A stretch of DNA of 64,000 nucleotides from Enterobacter cancerogenus (GCF_019047785.1 NZ_CP077290.1:3782001-3846000); one strand, 5' to 3'. Shown: positions 18,689 through 30,204, counted from the stretch's first letter. Made by a program: numbers and translations. Notes: a model not told the origin generated them from the letters alone.

Positions 18689-20334
18689 CCGACGGCATTC
18701 AGCAGCGCCTGCAGCGAAGCGCGCGCCACGTCGCTGTCGATCCCCACGCCCCAGCGGCTGCTGCCGTCCTGGAACAGGCAGCGAATATAGGCCACTGAAC
18801 GGCTGTCGCTGCGCTCGCCCAGCGTGTGTTCGTGATAATCCTTGATCGCAAACGGCGCATTGATCCAGCGGCTCAGCCCGTTAGCCGCGGCGGATAACAA
18901 GCCGTTTCCCTGTCCGTCCAGCTGGCGGATTCCTCCCTCGGTCAGGATACTTGCCGTCAAGCGTAACAGCCCGTCCTGCTCGCTGTCGCTGCGATAGGAC
19001 TGCAGCGCAAAGCGCGGCGTCGCCACCAGGCCGTAGCGGCTGCGGAACAGCTGCCAGAGCGCGTTCTGGGTCATCTCTTTTCCGTGACGGTCGGTTTCCT
19101 GCTGCACGTGCTGGCTAAAGTCCTGCTGCAACGCACGGGGTAATTTCAGCCCATGATTCTGCTCTATCAGCCACGCGCTCCCGCTCTTACCGGACTGGCT
19201 GTTCACGCGGATCACCGCTTCGTACGTGCAGCCAATATCCTGTGGGTCGACCGGCAGATAAGGCATCTCCCAGCGCGCGTCAGGCTTGCGGGCATCAAAA
19301 CCTTTTTTAATCGCATCCTGATGCGAGCCGGAAAACGCGGTGTAGGCCAGCCGGCCGGCCCACGGATGGCGCGGATGAACCGGGAGCTGATTACAGTTTT
19401 CTACCACTTCCACCACGCGCGCCATCTCGCTGAAGTCGAGGTTCGGGCTAACGCCCTGGCTGTAGAGGTTCATCGCCAGCGTTACCAGGCAGACGTTGCC
19501 CGTGCGCTCGCCGTTACCAAACAGGCAGCCCTCCACGCGGTCGGCCCCGGCCATCACGGCCAGCTCCGCGCTGGCAACGCCGGTGCCGCGGTCGTTATGC
19601 GGGTGCACGCTGATACAAACGTCGCGGCGGCGGCTAAAGTGGCGGCAGAAATACTCAATCTGATCGGCATAGACGTTCGGCGTGTTGACTTCTACGGTGG
19701 CGGGTAAGTTGATCACCATCGGGCGTTCGGCGCACGGCTGCCAGATGTCCGCCACGGCTTCGCAAATCTCCAGGGCAAACTCCGGCTCGGTGAAACAGAA
19801 GGTTTCCGGCGAGTATTCATACTGCCAGCGGGTTTCAGGGTTAGCCTCGCAAAGCTGACGGATCAGGCGCGTGGACCGCGTGGCCAGCTCCACGACGTGC
19901 GTCTTCTCCATGCCGAACACCAGGCGACGGAACAGCGGGGCGGTCGCGTTATAGAGATGCACCGTGGCCTGTTTTGCGCCGCGCAGGGACTCAAAAGTGC
20001 GGAGGATCAGATCTTCCCGCGCTTGGGTTAACACCTGAATCGTGACGTCATCCGGAATGCGGTTCTCTTCAATCAGCTGGCGAACAAAGTTGAAGTCGGT
20101 CTGCGAGGCCGACGGAAAGGCGACCTCAATCTCTTTGAACCCACAGCTCAGCAGCAGATCCCAGAACTGCAGCTTGCGCGCGCTGTCCATCGGCTCGGCA
20201 AGCGCCTGGTTGCCATCGCGTAAGTCCGTTGAGAGCCAGCGTGGCGCATGGGTAATGCGCTGTTCAGGCCAGCGGCGGTCGGGCAATGAAACGGTAGGAT
20301 AGGGGTGGTATTTGTCGGCGGGTGTATTCAGCAT
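18685..20334 (-). CDS. 2-isopropylmalate synthase, long (fungal-type) form
   Basis: 549 residues. Condenses 2-oxoisovalerate with acetyl-CoA, the first step of leucine synthesis. The N-terminal TIM barrel has DLRDGNQAL (metal-binding Asp) and VHPHNDRGTGVA with GCLFGNGERTGNV; the C-terminal LeuA regulatory domain is present. It resembles the yeast/actinobacterial type, not the usual enterobacterial LeuA of the leuABCD operon, so it is probably a second acquired enzyme. The start MLNTPADK follows CAGGAGCGCATC. Confidence 0.88.
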   Translation of the reverse strand: MLNTPADKYHPYPTVSLPDRRWPEQRITHAPRWLSTDLRDGNQALAEPMDSARKLQFWDLLLSCGFKEIEVAFPSASQTDFNFVRQLIEENRIPDDVTIQVLTQAREDLILRTFESLRGAKQATVHLYNATAPLFRRLVFGMEKTHVVELATRSTRLIRQLCEANPETRWQYEYSPETFCFTEPEFALEICEAVADIWQPCAERPMVINLPATVEVNTPNVYADQIEYFCRHFSRRRDVCISVHPHNDRGTGVASAELAVMAGADRVEGCLFGNGERTGNVCLVTLAMNLYSQGVSPNLDFSEMARVVEVVENCNQLPVHPRHPWAGRLAYTAFSGSHQDAIKKGFDARKPDARWEMPYLPVDPQDIGCTYEAVIRVNSQSGKSGSAWLIEQNHGLKLPRALQQDFSQHVQQETDRHGKEMTQNALWQLFRSRYGLVATPRFALQSYRSDSEQDGLLRLTASILTEGGIRQLDGQGNGLLSAAANGLSRWINAPFAIKDYHEHTLGERSDSRSVAYIRCLFQDGSSRWGVGIDSDVARASLQALLNAVG

Positions 20335-20436
20335 GATGCGCTCCTGTTGTCTTTTCACTATCGTGAATCGATTTCAGGTGCGCTGCTTTATCGGAACTGA
20401 CAATCGCTGTCGCGTTTTGGACAAGGGTGGCGATGG

Positions 20437-20523
20437 TTGCCCGGTGGCGGCTACGCCTTACCGGGCCTACGGATGTGCCGGTTAACATAGGCCGGATAAG
20501 CGTAGCCGCCGCCCGGCATCCTG
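20437..20523. repeat. Pair of inverted REP-like elements (BIME)
   Basis: GCCCGGTGGCGGCTACGCC (from 20439) and its inverted partner GGCGTAGC-like segment CGTAGCCGCCGCCCGGCA (to 20518) flank a short linker, making a bacterial interspersed mosaic element between emrB and leuA-like. Together with the leader it accounts for the gene-free 20335-20532. Confidence 0.8.
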
Positions 20524-20532
20524 CACAGAAGG

Positions 20533-22080
20533 TTAGTGCGCGCCGCCGCCGCCGCTACCGGCACCAAACGGTGGTCTGGCAAACCACACCAGCCCCAGCA
20601 GGACGAGGAAAATCCCTGCTGAGATCCAGAAAATCTCGTTGGCGGAGATAATCAGCCCCTGGTTGGTAATCTGCTGGGCGATCCAGCCGGACGCCTGCTG
20701 CTCCGTCATGCCCATACCCTGCAGCTGGCTGTACATCTGCTGGGCATTCGGGTTAAACGGATTCACCGCTTCCGTCAGCTGGGCATGGTGCATCGATTCG
20801 CGGTTTGTCCAGAGCGTGGTGGTGATCGATGTCCCGATGGAGCCTGCCAGCGTTCGGGTAAAGTTCGACAGGCTCGACGCCGCCGCCATGCGCTCAGGCG
20901 GCAAGCCGGAAAGCGTGATGGTGGTGAGCGGCATAAAGAAGCACGCCACGGCGAAGCCCTGAATAAACTGCGGCCACGCGGAGGCGCCAAAGTCCATGCC
21001 CGGTTCGAAGGTATAGGCTCGCCAGTAGAAGCACACGGCATACATAATGAAGCTGAACGTCACCAGCCTGCGCATATCGAGCTTGTGGGCGAAGCGGCCA
21101 ATAATCGGCGACAGCAGCACTGGGATCAGCCCAACCGGCGCAGAGGCCAGCCCTGCCCAGGTTGCGGTGTAGCCGTATACCTCCTGCAAAAGCTGCGGCA
21201 GCAACACAATTGCGCCGAAGTAGAGCATATAGGCCAGGCTGATACACAGGCAGCCGATGGTGAAGTTTCGCGACTTAAAGAGCGAGAGATCGACAATTGG
21301 GTTATCGTCCGTCAGCTCCCAGACAATCAGGAAGCTCAGCGAGATCACCGCGACAACCGTCAGAACGATAATCTCTTTCGAGTTAAACCAGTCCAGCTCT
21401 TTACCCTGATCGAGCATCACCTGCAGGCTACCAATCCCCAGCACCAGCAGCGCCAGGCCAACGGCATCAATTCGCCGCTGCTCGGTTCGGGTTTCGCGAC
21501 CACGCAGCGTTTGCAGGGTCAACATCACCACGACCGCGCCAATCGGCACGTTGATGAAGAAGATCCAGCCCCAGTGATAGTTATCGCTGATATAGCCGCC
21601 CAGAATAGGACCGCAAATCGGGGCGACAATCACCGTCATTGACCACAGCGCCAGCGCGATAGAGCGTTTGGCGGGCGGATAGTTGTTGAGCAGCAGACTC
21701 TGCGACAGCGGAATCAACGGCCCGGCAACGATCCCCTGGATCACGCGGAAGAAGATCAGCATGGTCAGGCTGGATGACACGCCGCACGCCCACGAGGCGA
21801 GAACAAAGGCGATAGTCGACCAGAGGAACAGTTTCACCTCACCGACGCGCTTCGCCAGCCAGCCGGTGATGGGGATAGAGATGGCGTTCGCCACCCCGAA
21901 CGAGGTAATGACCCAGGTTCCCTGGCTCAGCGACGAGCCAAGGTTGCCGGCAATCGTTGGGATCGCCACGTTTGCGATGGTGGAGTCCAGCACCTGCATG
22001 AATGTCGCCAGCGAAAGCGCAATGGTCATAATGACCAGTTGCGCCCCTTCCAGCGGTTTTTGCGGCTTTTGCTGTTGCAT
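20533..22080 (-). CDS. emrB: Multidrug efflux MFS permease EmrB
   Basis: 515 residues, 14 membrane segments of the DHA2 family. Motifs FMQVLDSTIANVA near the N-terminus and GPILGGYISDNYHWGWIFF are typical. It pumps hydrophobic drugs and uncouplers with EmrA and TolC. The start MQQQKPQKP follows AAGGTGAG; a GTG nine bases upstream is possible but less likely. It lies 16 bp after emrA. Confidence 0.97.
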   Translation of the reverse strand: MQQQKPQKPLEGAQLVIMTIALSLATFMQVLDSTIANVAIPTIAGNLGSSLSQGTWVITSFGVANAISIPITGWLAKRVGEVKLFLWSTIAFVLASWACGVSSSLTMLIFFRVIQGIVAGPLIPLSQSLLLNNYPPAKRSIALALWSMTVIVAPICGPILGGYISDNYHWGWIFFINVPIGAVVVMLTLQTLRGRETRTEQRRIDAVGLALLVLGIGSLQVMLDQGKELDWFNSKEIIVLTVVAVISLSFLIVWELTDDNPIVDLSLFKSRNFTIGCLCISLAYMLYFGAIVLLPQLLQEVYGYTATWAGLASAPVGLIPVLLSPIIGRFAHKLDMRRLVTFSFIMYAVCFYWRAYTFEPGMDFGASAWPQFIQGFAVACFFMPLTTITLSGLPPERMAAASSLSNFTRTLAGSIGTSITTTLWTNRESMHHAQLTEAVNPFNPNAQQMYSQLQGMGMTEQQASGWIAQQITNQGLIISANEIFWISAGIFLVLLGLVWFARPPFGAGSGGGGAH

Positions 22081-22096
22081 AGCGCTCACCTTCGGC

Positions 22097-23269
22097 TTAA
22101 CCGGCGTTTGCCTTCACGATGTCATCGATCAGCTTGTTGACCGGATCGAGGTTAATTTCACGGGCGTTACTTTCGTACGCCGGGCTGCTACGCACCTGGC
22201 TTGCCAGGATCTGCCCGTCGCGGTTGGCGGTATCGACCGTCACCAGCGTGGAAAGGCCAATACGCAGCGGATGATCCGCCAGCTGTTTGGCATCCAGTTC
22301 GATACGCACGGGCAGACGCTGAACCACTTTGATCCAGTTACCGGTGGCGTTCTGCGCAGGCAGCAGGCTAAATGCGCTGCCGGTACCCATATCGAGACCC
22401 ACCACTTTACCGGTGTATTTCACGTCATCACCGTAGATGTCGCTGACAACGGTTGCGGTCTGGCCGATACGCATGTGGGCAAGCTGCGTCTCTTTGAAGT
22501 TGGCATCCACCCACAGGTTGTTTGCCGGAACCACCGCCATCAGCGGGGTCGTTGTGCCGATCTGCGCGCCAGGCTGAACCGAGCGGCGAGAGACGTAGCC
22601 GGTCATTGGGCTGACGATTTTGGTACGCTGCAGGGCAAGCCATGCGTTACGCACTTCGGTCGCCGCCTGTTTTACCGCAGGCTGGTTTTCCAGACTGGTG
22701 CCCAGCACCATCGCCTGGTTGGCGTTGTATTGCTGAATGGCGACATCCAACTGGGCCTGCGCGCTGGCCACGGCGTCACGCGCGTGCTGCAGCTCTTCAC
22801 GGCCAATCAGGTTGGCGGTGCCGAGCGGAACGCGACGGTTCAGGTCGCTCTGGGCCTGCGCCAGTGCGGTTTTCTGCACGTCGATGCTGGCCTGCAGCTG
22901 TTTACTGTTGATCATCAGCTGGCGGGTCTGACGCACGCTGGAGGCCAGCTGCGTCTGCGCTTTTTCAAACGCCTGTTGGGCGTCGGTCGGGTCGAGCGTG
23001 ACCAGCACATCGCCTTTTTGCACAAAGTCGGTATTGTCAGCCCAGACTTTCGTCACGCTGCCCGACACCTGCGCCATAATTTGTACCTGGTTCCCTGCCA
23101 CGTAGGCATCGTCCGTCTCTTCGACGTGACGCAATACCAAAAACCAATAAATCCCATATGCCACGGCAATAATAATAAAGAGCAAGGTCAACAGAAGAAG
23201 GGCGCCCTTACGTTTACCTTTCTTGTTGGCCGGTTGCTGCGGGTTGGTGGTCTCCGCATTTGCGCTCAT
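22097..23269 (-). CDS. emrA: Multidrug efflux membrane fusion protein EmrA
   Basis: 390 residues. A short cytoplasmic basic stretch and one membrane anchor (LLLLTLLFIIIAVAYGIYWF, about 24-45) are followed by lipoyl half-motifs and a coiled coil (about 100-210), the HlyD/EmrA layout. It bridges EmrB and TolC. The start MSANAETTNP follows GGAGAACAACA; the upstream in-frame extension has no homology. Confidence 0.97.
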   Translation of the reverse strand: MSANAETTNPQQPANKKGKRKGALLLLTLLFIIIAVAYGIYWFLVLRHVEETDDAYVAGNQVQIMAQVSGSVTKVWADNTDFVQKGDVLVTLDPTDAQQAFEKAQTQLASSVRQTRQLMINSKQLQASIDVQKTALAQAQSDLNRRVPLGTANLIGREELQHARDAVASAQAQLDVAIQQYNANQAMVLGTSLENQPAVKQAATEVRNAWLALQRTKIVSPMTGYVSRRSVQPGAQIGTTTPLMAVVPANNLWVDANFKETQLAHMRIGQTATVVSDIYGDDVKYTGKVVGLDMGTGSAFSLLPAQNATGNWIKVVQRLPVRIELDAKQLADHPLRIGLSTLVTVDTANRDGQILASQVRSSPAYESNAREINLDPVNKLIDDIVKANAG

Positions 23270-23326
23270 TGTTGTTCTCCACAATCTTCTTATTTTCACA
23301 TCGGCTGAGCCGACCTGTTGTCAGAA

Positions 23327-23352
23327 AGGCCAGCAGTATTACGTGCTGGCCT
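23327..23352 (-). terminator. Hairpin between mprA and emrA
   Basis: Perfect 9-bp arms AGGCCAGCA / TGCTGGCCT with an 8-nt loop, in the 128-bp gap. On the minus strand it is followed only by TTTCTG, so it is probably a partial attenuator or processing site inside the operon. Confidence 0.4.
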
Positions 23353-23397
23353 GTCGATTTTCTTTTTAAACTCTGGATGTTCGAGCGTGTTGTCGCG

Positions 23398-23928
23398 TTA
23401 GCGCAGCGCCTCAAGAACGGCGCCATCTTCATCCATCTGGTCCAGACGGGTAAGAAGTTTGCGCGTAATTTGCTCAAGCTGCTCGCGCTCGGCGGTGCTG
23501 AGGGCAGACCAAAGCTGGTGCAGGCAGTTGTGCTGAGGTGGCAGCACCTCACGCAGGAATTGGTGTCCTTTATCGGTCAGTTGCAGATGCAGGCAACGAC
23601 GATCGTTATCGCTTTCACGGCGCTCAATCCAGCCGCGTTTTTCCAGCTCATCGGCGATACGGGTAGCATTGGTGCGGGACGAGCCCAGCGCGCAGCTCAG
23701 CTCAGACGGCTGAATACTGTGGTTTTCCTGAGACTCCAGCGTAATCAACGCCATAAATAACGTCTCGTTAATCCCTTGAGCTTTCAGCATCTTATTACGG
23801 TTATCCAGCAGCTTACCCTGCATGTGCATGCACAGGCGGGTCAACAGGATCTCCTGATACGGGAAGTCCTCATGACGACTGGCGCGGAATTTAAGCATTT
23901 GTTCAATGGGCGTAAACGAACTATCCAT
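23398..23928 (-). CDS. mprA: MarR-family repressor MprA (EmrR)
   Basis: 176 residues. A winged-helix MarR domain ([23 protein letters not shown] recognition region near 78-100) represses emrAB and itself until ligands such as salicylate or CCCP bind. Starts [11 protein letters not shown] as in E. coli and heads the mprA-emrA-emrB operon. Confidence 0.97.
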   Translation of the reverse strand: MDSSFTPIEQMLKFRASRHEDFPYQEILLTRLCMHMQGKLLDNRNKMLKAQGINETLFMALITLESQENHSIQPSELSCALGSSRTNATRIADELEKRGWIERRESDNDRRCLHLQLTDKGHQFLREVLPPQHNCLHQLWSALSTAEREQLEQITRKLLTRLDQMDEDGAVLEALR

Positions 23929-23958
23929 TTGGGCATAACCTCATTAATTACAGCCGAT

Positions 23959-23987
23959 ATAGTAACGATAGTGACAAATAATGTAAA
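23959..23987 (-). promoter_or_regulatory. Probable promoter of mprA-emrAB
   Basis: On the minus strand, TTTACA (23982-23987) and TACTAT (23959-23964) are separated by 17 bp and end 31 bp before the mprA start. The surrounding AT-rich sequence is the likely MprA operator. The rest of the gene-free 23929-24240 shows nothing I can name. Confidence 0.55.
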
Positions 23988-24240
23988 TGAATTATTTGTG
24001 CGGTTATATCCGCAGCATGAATGTCACCATCATAAAGCGCCGGGTAGGTCCGTGACCCGGTGAGCACAGAAAGGGCGGGGAATTTCCCAGGGAAGGAGGA
24101 TGTGAGGACGGGGGTCTGAACTATTCATGCCGGTTGTAAATATGTCACCCACATTAAAATTTCTGGGATAAATGATTACGTTTACATTAACAGAGAGCAG
24201 GGCCCCTTTACACCCTAAGAGGCCCAAAGCAATGTAAAAC

Positions 24241-25425
24241 TTAATGAATCGCGTCCTGCCGATGATAGCCGCGCCACCAGACCAGCAGGTTCAGCGTGGC
24301 GACAATGGCCCCGATGGCGCAGACGCCCGTCCAGCCGGCATGCTGCCAGGCAGAGGCCGAAATCAACGACCCGGCTGCACCACCGATAAAGTAGCTGGTC
24401 ATGTAGCCCGCGGTCAGGCGGTTACGCGCTTCAGGCTTCACCCGGTAAATGACGGTCTGGTTAGTGATGTGCACGCCCTGCACGGTGAGGTCGAGCACCA
24501 GAATACCGACGATCAGCGCCAGCACGGAAACATGTCCATACCAGATAGCGGCCCACGAGAGTAGCAACAGCACCAGCCCGGCGCTGGTGGTCATGTGCGA
24601 CTTGCCCTTATCGGCCAGCCCACCGGCCGGACGCGCGCCCAGGGCACCGGCCGCCCCCGCGAGGCCAAACAGGCCAATTACGCCTTCGGAATAGTTAAAC
24701 GGCGGCGCAGCGAGCAGGAACGCCATCGATGTCCACAGAATGCTAAAGTTGGCAAAAGTGAAACAGCCCAGAATAGCGCGGGTGCGCAGCAGTTTATCCT
24801 GAGTGAACAGGCTAAAAACGGAGGCCAGAAGCTGGGGATAGTTCAGGTGGTTTTCCTGCTTCACCTTTGGCAGACCGCGCCACAGCGCCAGGGCCATGAT
24901 TACCATCAGCACGCTCGCCACCCAGTACACGGTACGCCATCCGCCGAGACTCGCCAGCAGCCCCGCAACGGTTCGCGCCAGCAAAATCCCCAGCAGCAGG
25001 CCGCTCATGATGGTCCCGACCACTTTGCCACGCTTTTCCGGAGCGGCAAGCGTAGCGGCGAGCGGGACCAGAATTTGCGCCACCACCGAGAACAGCCCCG
25101 TCAACGCGGTGCCGAGGATCATCATCCCCAGCGACTGGCTGCTTGCGGTGATCAGCATGCCGCCTGCGGCCAGCAGCGTCATGGAGACAATCAGCATGCG
25201 ACGCTCAAACATATCCCCGAGCGGGACGAGGAACAGCAGCCCTGCGGCATAGCCGAGCTGCGCGGCCGTTACAATAAAACCCGCCGAGCTGGCAGAGAGG
25301 TCAAACGCGCGGGCGATGGTGTCGAGCAGAGGCTGTGCGTAATAGTTGCTGGCGACGGCAAGGCCCGTTGCCACAGACATTAAAAGGATAAGCGCCGGGC
25401 TAAGCCCTTGAGTTGATTTGGTCAT
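24241..25425 (-). CDS. ygaY: MFS transporter YgaY (intact)
   Basis: 394 residues, 12 hydrophobic segments. The MFS signature LGDMFERR is in the loop after segment 2. It sits between mprA and proX, the position of E. coli ygaY, which is a broken gene in K-12. Here the frame is complete. Substrate is unknown; the family includes sugar and drug exporters. Confidence 0.85.
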   Translation of the reverse strand: MTKSTQGLSPALILLMSVATGLAVASNYYAQPLLDTIARAFDLSASSAGFIVTAAQLGYAAGLLFLVPLGDMFERRMLIVSMTLLAAGGMLITASSQSLGMMILGTALTGLFSVVAQILVPLAATLAAPEKRGKVVGTIMSGLLLGILLARTVAGLLASLGGWRTVYWVASVLMVIMALALWRGLPKVKQENHLNYPQLLASVFSLFTQDKLLRTRAILGCFTFANFSILWTSMAFLLAAPPFNYSEGVIGLFGLAGAAGALGARPAGGLADKGKSHMTTSAGLVLLLLSWAAIWYGHVSVLALIVGILVLDLTVQGVHITNQTVIYRVKPEARNRLTAGYMTSYFIGGAAGSLISASAWQHAGWTGVCAIGAIVATLNLLVWWRGYHRQDAIH

Positions 25426-25544
25426 CAGGTTTGCGGATCGTCAGTTGAGTGATTATTTTTCCGGAAACCATCATACCGAATGATTGAGAATGTTGGGGAG
25501 TTGTTACGTGGTGGATTGTGCGGTTTAGGTCTCCCTTACCCTGA

Positions 25545-25565
25545 CCCTCTCCCGGAGGGAGAGGG
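25545..25565. repeat. Intergenic palindromic repeat, CCCTCTCCC family (copy 3)
   Basis: CCCTCTCCC (25545-25553), loop GGA, GGGAGAGGG (25557-25565), 22 bp beyond the proX stop, flanked by TACCCTGA. Confidence 0.75.
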
Positions 25566-25586
25566 CAGGAGTGAAGGGACAAAGCA

Positions 25587-26582
25587 TTACTTCTGCGCGG
25601 CCAGCGCCTCTTTCACCCAGCCATCAAACTGCTGCTGGTGGGCTTTGATCCAGCCGTCGACATGGCCTTTCACGTCCGCTTCAGACGATTTGCCGTCATG
25701 CATCATGGCGTTCTGGGCGTTGATGTCCGCCAGCGGCAGTTTCATTACCGAGAACAGCTTCGCCGCCGCCGGGTTTTTCTCAGCCCAGGCTTTGTTGGCA
25801 ACGATGTGCATGGTATTGACCGGGAAGCCGTAGTTCATGCCGTTCGGCAGCTTAGTGTCGATATCTTTCTGCTCGCCCGGCAGAGAAGAGAACGGCACCT
25901 GCAGCCACACCACGTCTTTACCCGGCTTCAGCACGTCGCTCACCCAGTATGGGGTCCAGGTGTAATAGATAACCGGCTTACCCTCTTTGAAGCGGGCAAT
26001 GGTATCGGCCATCATCGCCGAGTAGTTGCCGTGGCTTACGTCGACGGTTTTCTCCAGATCGAAGGCTTTGTTCTGGTGGTTAATGACCGCCTCGCAGCCC
26101 CAGCCCGGTGAGCAGCCCATCATATCGGCCTTGCCGTCACCGTTGGTGTCGAACAGTTTGGCGATCTTCGGATCTTTCAGCTGTTCAATATTGGTGATGT
26201 GATACTGCTCGGCGGTTTTCTTGTCGATCAGATAACCCTGCGCCGCGCCGGTCACGAAGGTGCCTTCACGATAAAACTTCTTGTCCCCGCCCGCAGCGGC
26301 ATACATGTCGTCGTGCAGCGGCTGCCAGTTAACGGCGGTGAACGTCGCATCGCCGGAGGCAATGGAGGTGTAGCCCACGTTGTAATCCACTTCGCTCGGC
26401 GTGTTCACCGTGTAGCCCAGTTTTTCCAGCGCGCGGCTGACGATCAACGTCTGGAAACTCTCTTCCGAAATGGTGCTCTGCACCGGCTGTACGGTGATGC
26501 CTTTGCCCGGCAGGTCTGCCGCAAACGTGCTGGTGGAGACAAGGGTGGCAAACGCTGTGGCAAAAAGTACCTTATGTCGCAT
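25587..26582 (-). CDS. proX: Glycine betaine/proline betaine-binding protein ProX
   Basis: 331 residues. The periplasmic binding protein of the ProU system has a signal peptide cut after TSTFA and substrate-binding tryptophans ([17 protein letters not shown]). The two cysteines in [11 protein letters not shown] are conserved. Delivers osmoprotectants to ProVW. Last gene of the operon, 9 bp after proW. Confidence 0.97.
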   Translation of the reverse strand: MRHKVLFATAFATLVSTSTFAADLPGKGITVQPVQSTISEESFQTLIVSRALEKLGYTVNTPSEVDYNVGYTSIASGDATFTAVNWQPLHDDMYAAAGGDKKFYREGTFVTGAAQGYLIDKKTAEQYHITNIEQLKDPKIAKLFDTNGDGKADMMGCSPGWGCEAVINHQNKAFDLEKTVDVSHGNYSAMMADTIARFKEGKPVIYYTWTPYWVSDVLKPGKDVVWLQVPFSSLPGEQKDIDTKLPNGMNYGFPVNTMHIVANKAWAEKNPAAAKLFSVMKLPLADINAQNAMMHDGKSSEADVKGHVDGWIKAHQQQFDGWVKEALAAQK

Positions 26583-26591
26583 CGTTGTTCC

Positions 26592-27662
26592 TTATTTTGA
26601 TTTCGTGAAAGGGCGGGTGATTAACCCGACAGGGCCGGTGGTATACCAGCGACGGTTGCCGCGACTGCGTGAATCACGACCGACGGCCTGGGTCAGGCGG
26701 TCAAGAATAATGGCGAGGATCACAATGCCCACGCCGCCTACGGTAGCCAGCCCCATATCGAGCCGGCCAATGCCGCGCAGCACCATCTGGCCCAGACCGC
26801 CCACGGCGATCATCGAGGCGATAACCACCATCGACAGCGCCAGCATCAGCGTCTGGTTAACGCCTGCCATGATGGTTGGCATGGCCAGCGGAAGCTGAAC
26901 CTTAAACAGCATCTGACGCGGGCTTGCACCGAACGAGCGTGACGCCTCAATGAGATCGGCTGGCACCTGGTTAATCCCCAGAATGGTCAGACGAATAATC
27001 GGCGGCAGGGCGAAGATAATGGTCACCACCACGCCCGGCACGTTACCAATACCGAACAGCATGACGATAGGTACCAGGTAGACGAACGCAGGCGTGGTCT
27101 GCATGGCGTCCAGCAGCGGGCGAATGATCTTCGCCGCCCGCGGGCTTCGCGCCAGCCAGATCCCCATCGGCAGGCCGATCACCACGCAGAAGAGAAGGGC
27201 GGTTAAGACCAGCGCCAGGGTGATCATCGCCTGCGACCATGCACCAATCGCCCCGATGGCAATCAGCGAGATCAGCGTGGCGACCCCCATCCCCGCGCTG
27301 CCAAACTGCCAGGCGATCAGGGAGAACAGAATAATCGCCACCGGCGCGGGCATACCCAGTAACATCTGCTGGAAACCGTTCAGGATGTAATCCACCGGGA
27401 CGCGGATCCCCTGGAATACCGGGCGGAAGTGCGTCACCACCCAGTCGATCCCCTCGGTTACCCAGCGGTCGAGCGGGATCAGCGTTTTGTGGAACGGATC
27501 CATAATATTGAAGTGTTCAGGCGCCGGTGCAGGCGCGCTGTTGAGCCAGTCCGCCGTGCCGCCATCGGTTGGCGCAGGCGTGGATGACCCCCACGCGTCG
27601 GCAGATTGTGCAGCGCTGTCTGCTGCTTCAGTGGTGCCCCACGGGTTAGATTGATCAGCCAT
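26592..27662 (-). CDS. proW: Glycine betaine/proline betaine ABC permease ProW
   Basis: 356 residues. A long hydrophilic N-terminal tail (about 1-95) rich in Ala, Pro and Thr comes before the membrane segments. The BPD-type EAA loop appears as [21 protein letters not shown]. Starts 8 nt inside the end of proV, so the two are coupled. Confidence 0.97.
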   Translation of the reverse strand: MADQSNPWGTTEAADSAAQSADAWGSSTPAPTDGGTADWLNSAPAPAPEHFNIMDPFHKTLIPLDRWVTEGIDWVVTHFRPVFQGIRVPVDYILNGFQQMLLGMPAPVAIILFSLIAWQFGSAGMGVATLISLIAIGAIGAWSQAMITLALVLTALLFCVVIGLPMGIWLARSPRAAKIIRPLLDAMQTTPAFVYLVPIVMLFGIGNVPGVVVTIIFALPPIIRLTILGINQVPADLIEASRSFGASPRQMLFKVQLPLAMPTIMAGVNQTLMLALSMVVIASMIAVGGLGQMVLRGIGRLDMGLATVGGVGIVILAIILDRLTQAVGRDSRSRGNRRWYTTGPVGLITRPFTKSK

Positions 27663-28857
27663 TGTTTGTCCCCTCGCGATCTAAAGCCTGCAGCAACATG
27701 CGTTTTGAGATGATGCCGACGTACTGTTGTTCTTCACCGACGACCGGAACGGCACAGGGTGCCTGGCCAACGTGTGAAAGCAGCTCGCTAAGCGGCGTTT
27801 CGGCGTCCACGGCAAGCGGGGCGTCGATCACGGCCGCATCAATGCTCTGATTTTCAGCCAGAGCGGTTTTCAGGGAGTCGATGGAGACCACGCCAACAAA
27901 TTTGTTACCGCGTTCAACCAGATAACCGTATTCACGGTCTTCATCCTGCAGCAGTTTGAGCGCGGAGCGTGGGCCGAAGCCTGGCGTTTTGCGAATGATG
28001 CCGTTCGGCGTGCGGCGCGCAATATCTTTGGCGCTAAACACCTGGCTAATATCCACACCGCGGAAGAAGGTTCGCACATAATCATTCGCCGGATTATTGA
28101 GTATTTCATCCGGTGTACCGACCTGCACGACTTCACCGTTTTGCATAATGGCAATGCGATCGCCAATACGCATGGCTTCATCAAGATCGTGAGAAATAAA
28201 TACCACGGTTCGTTGATGTTTAGCCTGTAATTTTACCAGCTCATCCTGCATTTCAGTACGAATTAGCGGATCGAGCGCGGAGAAGGCTTCATCCATTAAT
28301 AAAATATCGGGATTAATGGCTAATGCGCGGGCTAATCCTACGCGCTGACGCATCCCACCAGAAAGTTCATCTGGATAAGCGTGGGCATAATTTTCAAGGC
28401 CCACCTGACGTAATGCATCCAGCGCTTTTTCCTGACGTTCAGCGGCGCCTGCGCCTGCTAATTCCATGCCAAAGGCGGTATTATCTAATACCGTCATGTG
28501 TGGCATCAGCGCAAATGACTGAAAGACCATTGCAATCTTCTTTCTGCGCACCTCGCGAAGCTCAGCATCTGATATTCTGGCGATATCCACGCCATCAATC
28601 AGCACCTGTCCACGGGTGGGTTCAATCAGGCGATTGAGAAGGCGAACCATAGTGGATTTACCCGAACCGGATAATCCCATGATGACAAAAATCTCGCCTT
28701 CTTCAATGGCCAGACTGGCGTCTTTAACGCCAAGCGATAGCCCGGTTTTTTCCAGAATTTGTTCTTTCGAGAGGCCTTTCTCAATATATTTGAATGCGCG
28801 CTGCGGATGCTCGCCAAATATTTTATAAAGATTTTTCACTTCTAATTTAATTGCCAT
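27655..28857 (-). CDS. proV: Glycine betaine/proline betaine ABC ATPase ProV
   Basis: 400 residues. Walker [10 protein letters not shown], signature LSGGMRQR and Walker [13 protein letters not shown] are followed by tandem C-terminal CBS domains (about 275-395) that sense ionic strength in this family. Energises osmoprotectant uptake. First gene of proVWX. Confidence 0.98.
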   Translation of the reverse strand: MAIKLEVKNLYKIFGEHPQRAFKYIEKGLSKEQILEKTGLSLGVKDASLAIEEGEIFVIMGLSGSGKSTMVRLLNRLIEPTRGQVLIDGVDIARISDAELREVRRKKIAMVFQSFALMPHMTVLDNTAFGMELAGAGAAERQEKALDALRQVGLENYAHAYPDELSGGMRQRVGLARALAINPDILLMDEAFSALDPLIRTEMQDELVKLQAKHQRTVVFISHDLDEAMRIGDRIAIMQNGEVVQVGTPDEILNNPANDYVRTFFRGVDISQVFSAKDIARRTPNGIIRKTPGFGPRSALKLLQDEDREYGYLVERGNKFVGVVSIDSLKTALAENQSIDAAVIDAPLAVDAETPLSELLSHVGQAPCAVPVVGEEQQYVGIISKRMLLQALDREGTNNG

Positions 28858-28925
28858 GCAATATAGAGTGTCCTGTTATTTGTTTATGTCGATATCATTA
28901 CCATGGTAAATAGTTAACTGGCATT

Positions 28926-28953
28926 ACCCTAACATACTCAGAATCTGAGACAA
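28926..28953 (-). promoter_or_regulatory. proU promoter
   Basis: On the minus strand, TTGTCT (28948-28953) and TAGGGT (28926-28931) are separated by 16 bp. The surrounding bases (CAGATTCTGAGTATGTTAGG) closely match the E. coli osmoregulated proU promoter region. The gene-free 28858-29235 also holds the palindrome at 29186 and an AT-rich stretch that could be an H-NS/StpA target; there is no gene. Confidence 0.7.
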
Positions 28954-29185
28954 CCCTGGGTTTGCTTATGGCACGAATTTTGCCACAGGCGAAACGGCTG
29001 AATTTCCCATGATAGAAGGGCTGAGGGCAGTTTCAATTTTTCTCAATTTTTTGTTTCTGCATCGGGAAATTTCGCCTGTATCGAAGAGATTCAGGCGAAT
29101 ATGACGTGGAAATTACAGTGTAGTAGCCAGGGAAATATAAGGGAGAAAATCATGGGATTTATCATAAATTAATGAACGTTAATTA

Positions 29186-29227
29186 TCCCCTCACGCTGCC
29201 CTGAGGGGAGAGGGCAGCGTGAGGGGA
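29186..29227. repeat. Long perfect palindrome after nrdF
   Basis: 17-bp perfect arms TCCCCTCACGCTGCCCT (29186-29202) and AGGGCAGCGTGAGGGGA (29211-29227) with an 8-nt loop, ending 8 bp from the nrdF stop. It is related in sequence (CCCTCA, GGGAGAGGG) to the palindromic family but has longer arms. It probably acts as the nrd operon 3' hairpin. Confidence 0.75.
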
Positions 29228-29235
29228 ATAATGAT

Positions 29236-30204
<969 letters not shown>

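Noticed and set aside
20335..20436. Leucine attenuator before the leuA-like gene
   Set aside because: No leader peptide with leucine codons and no terminator/antiterminator pair seen.
20785..21642. 285-codon ORF opposite emrB
   Set aside because: Antisense shadow of a conserved membrane protein gene.
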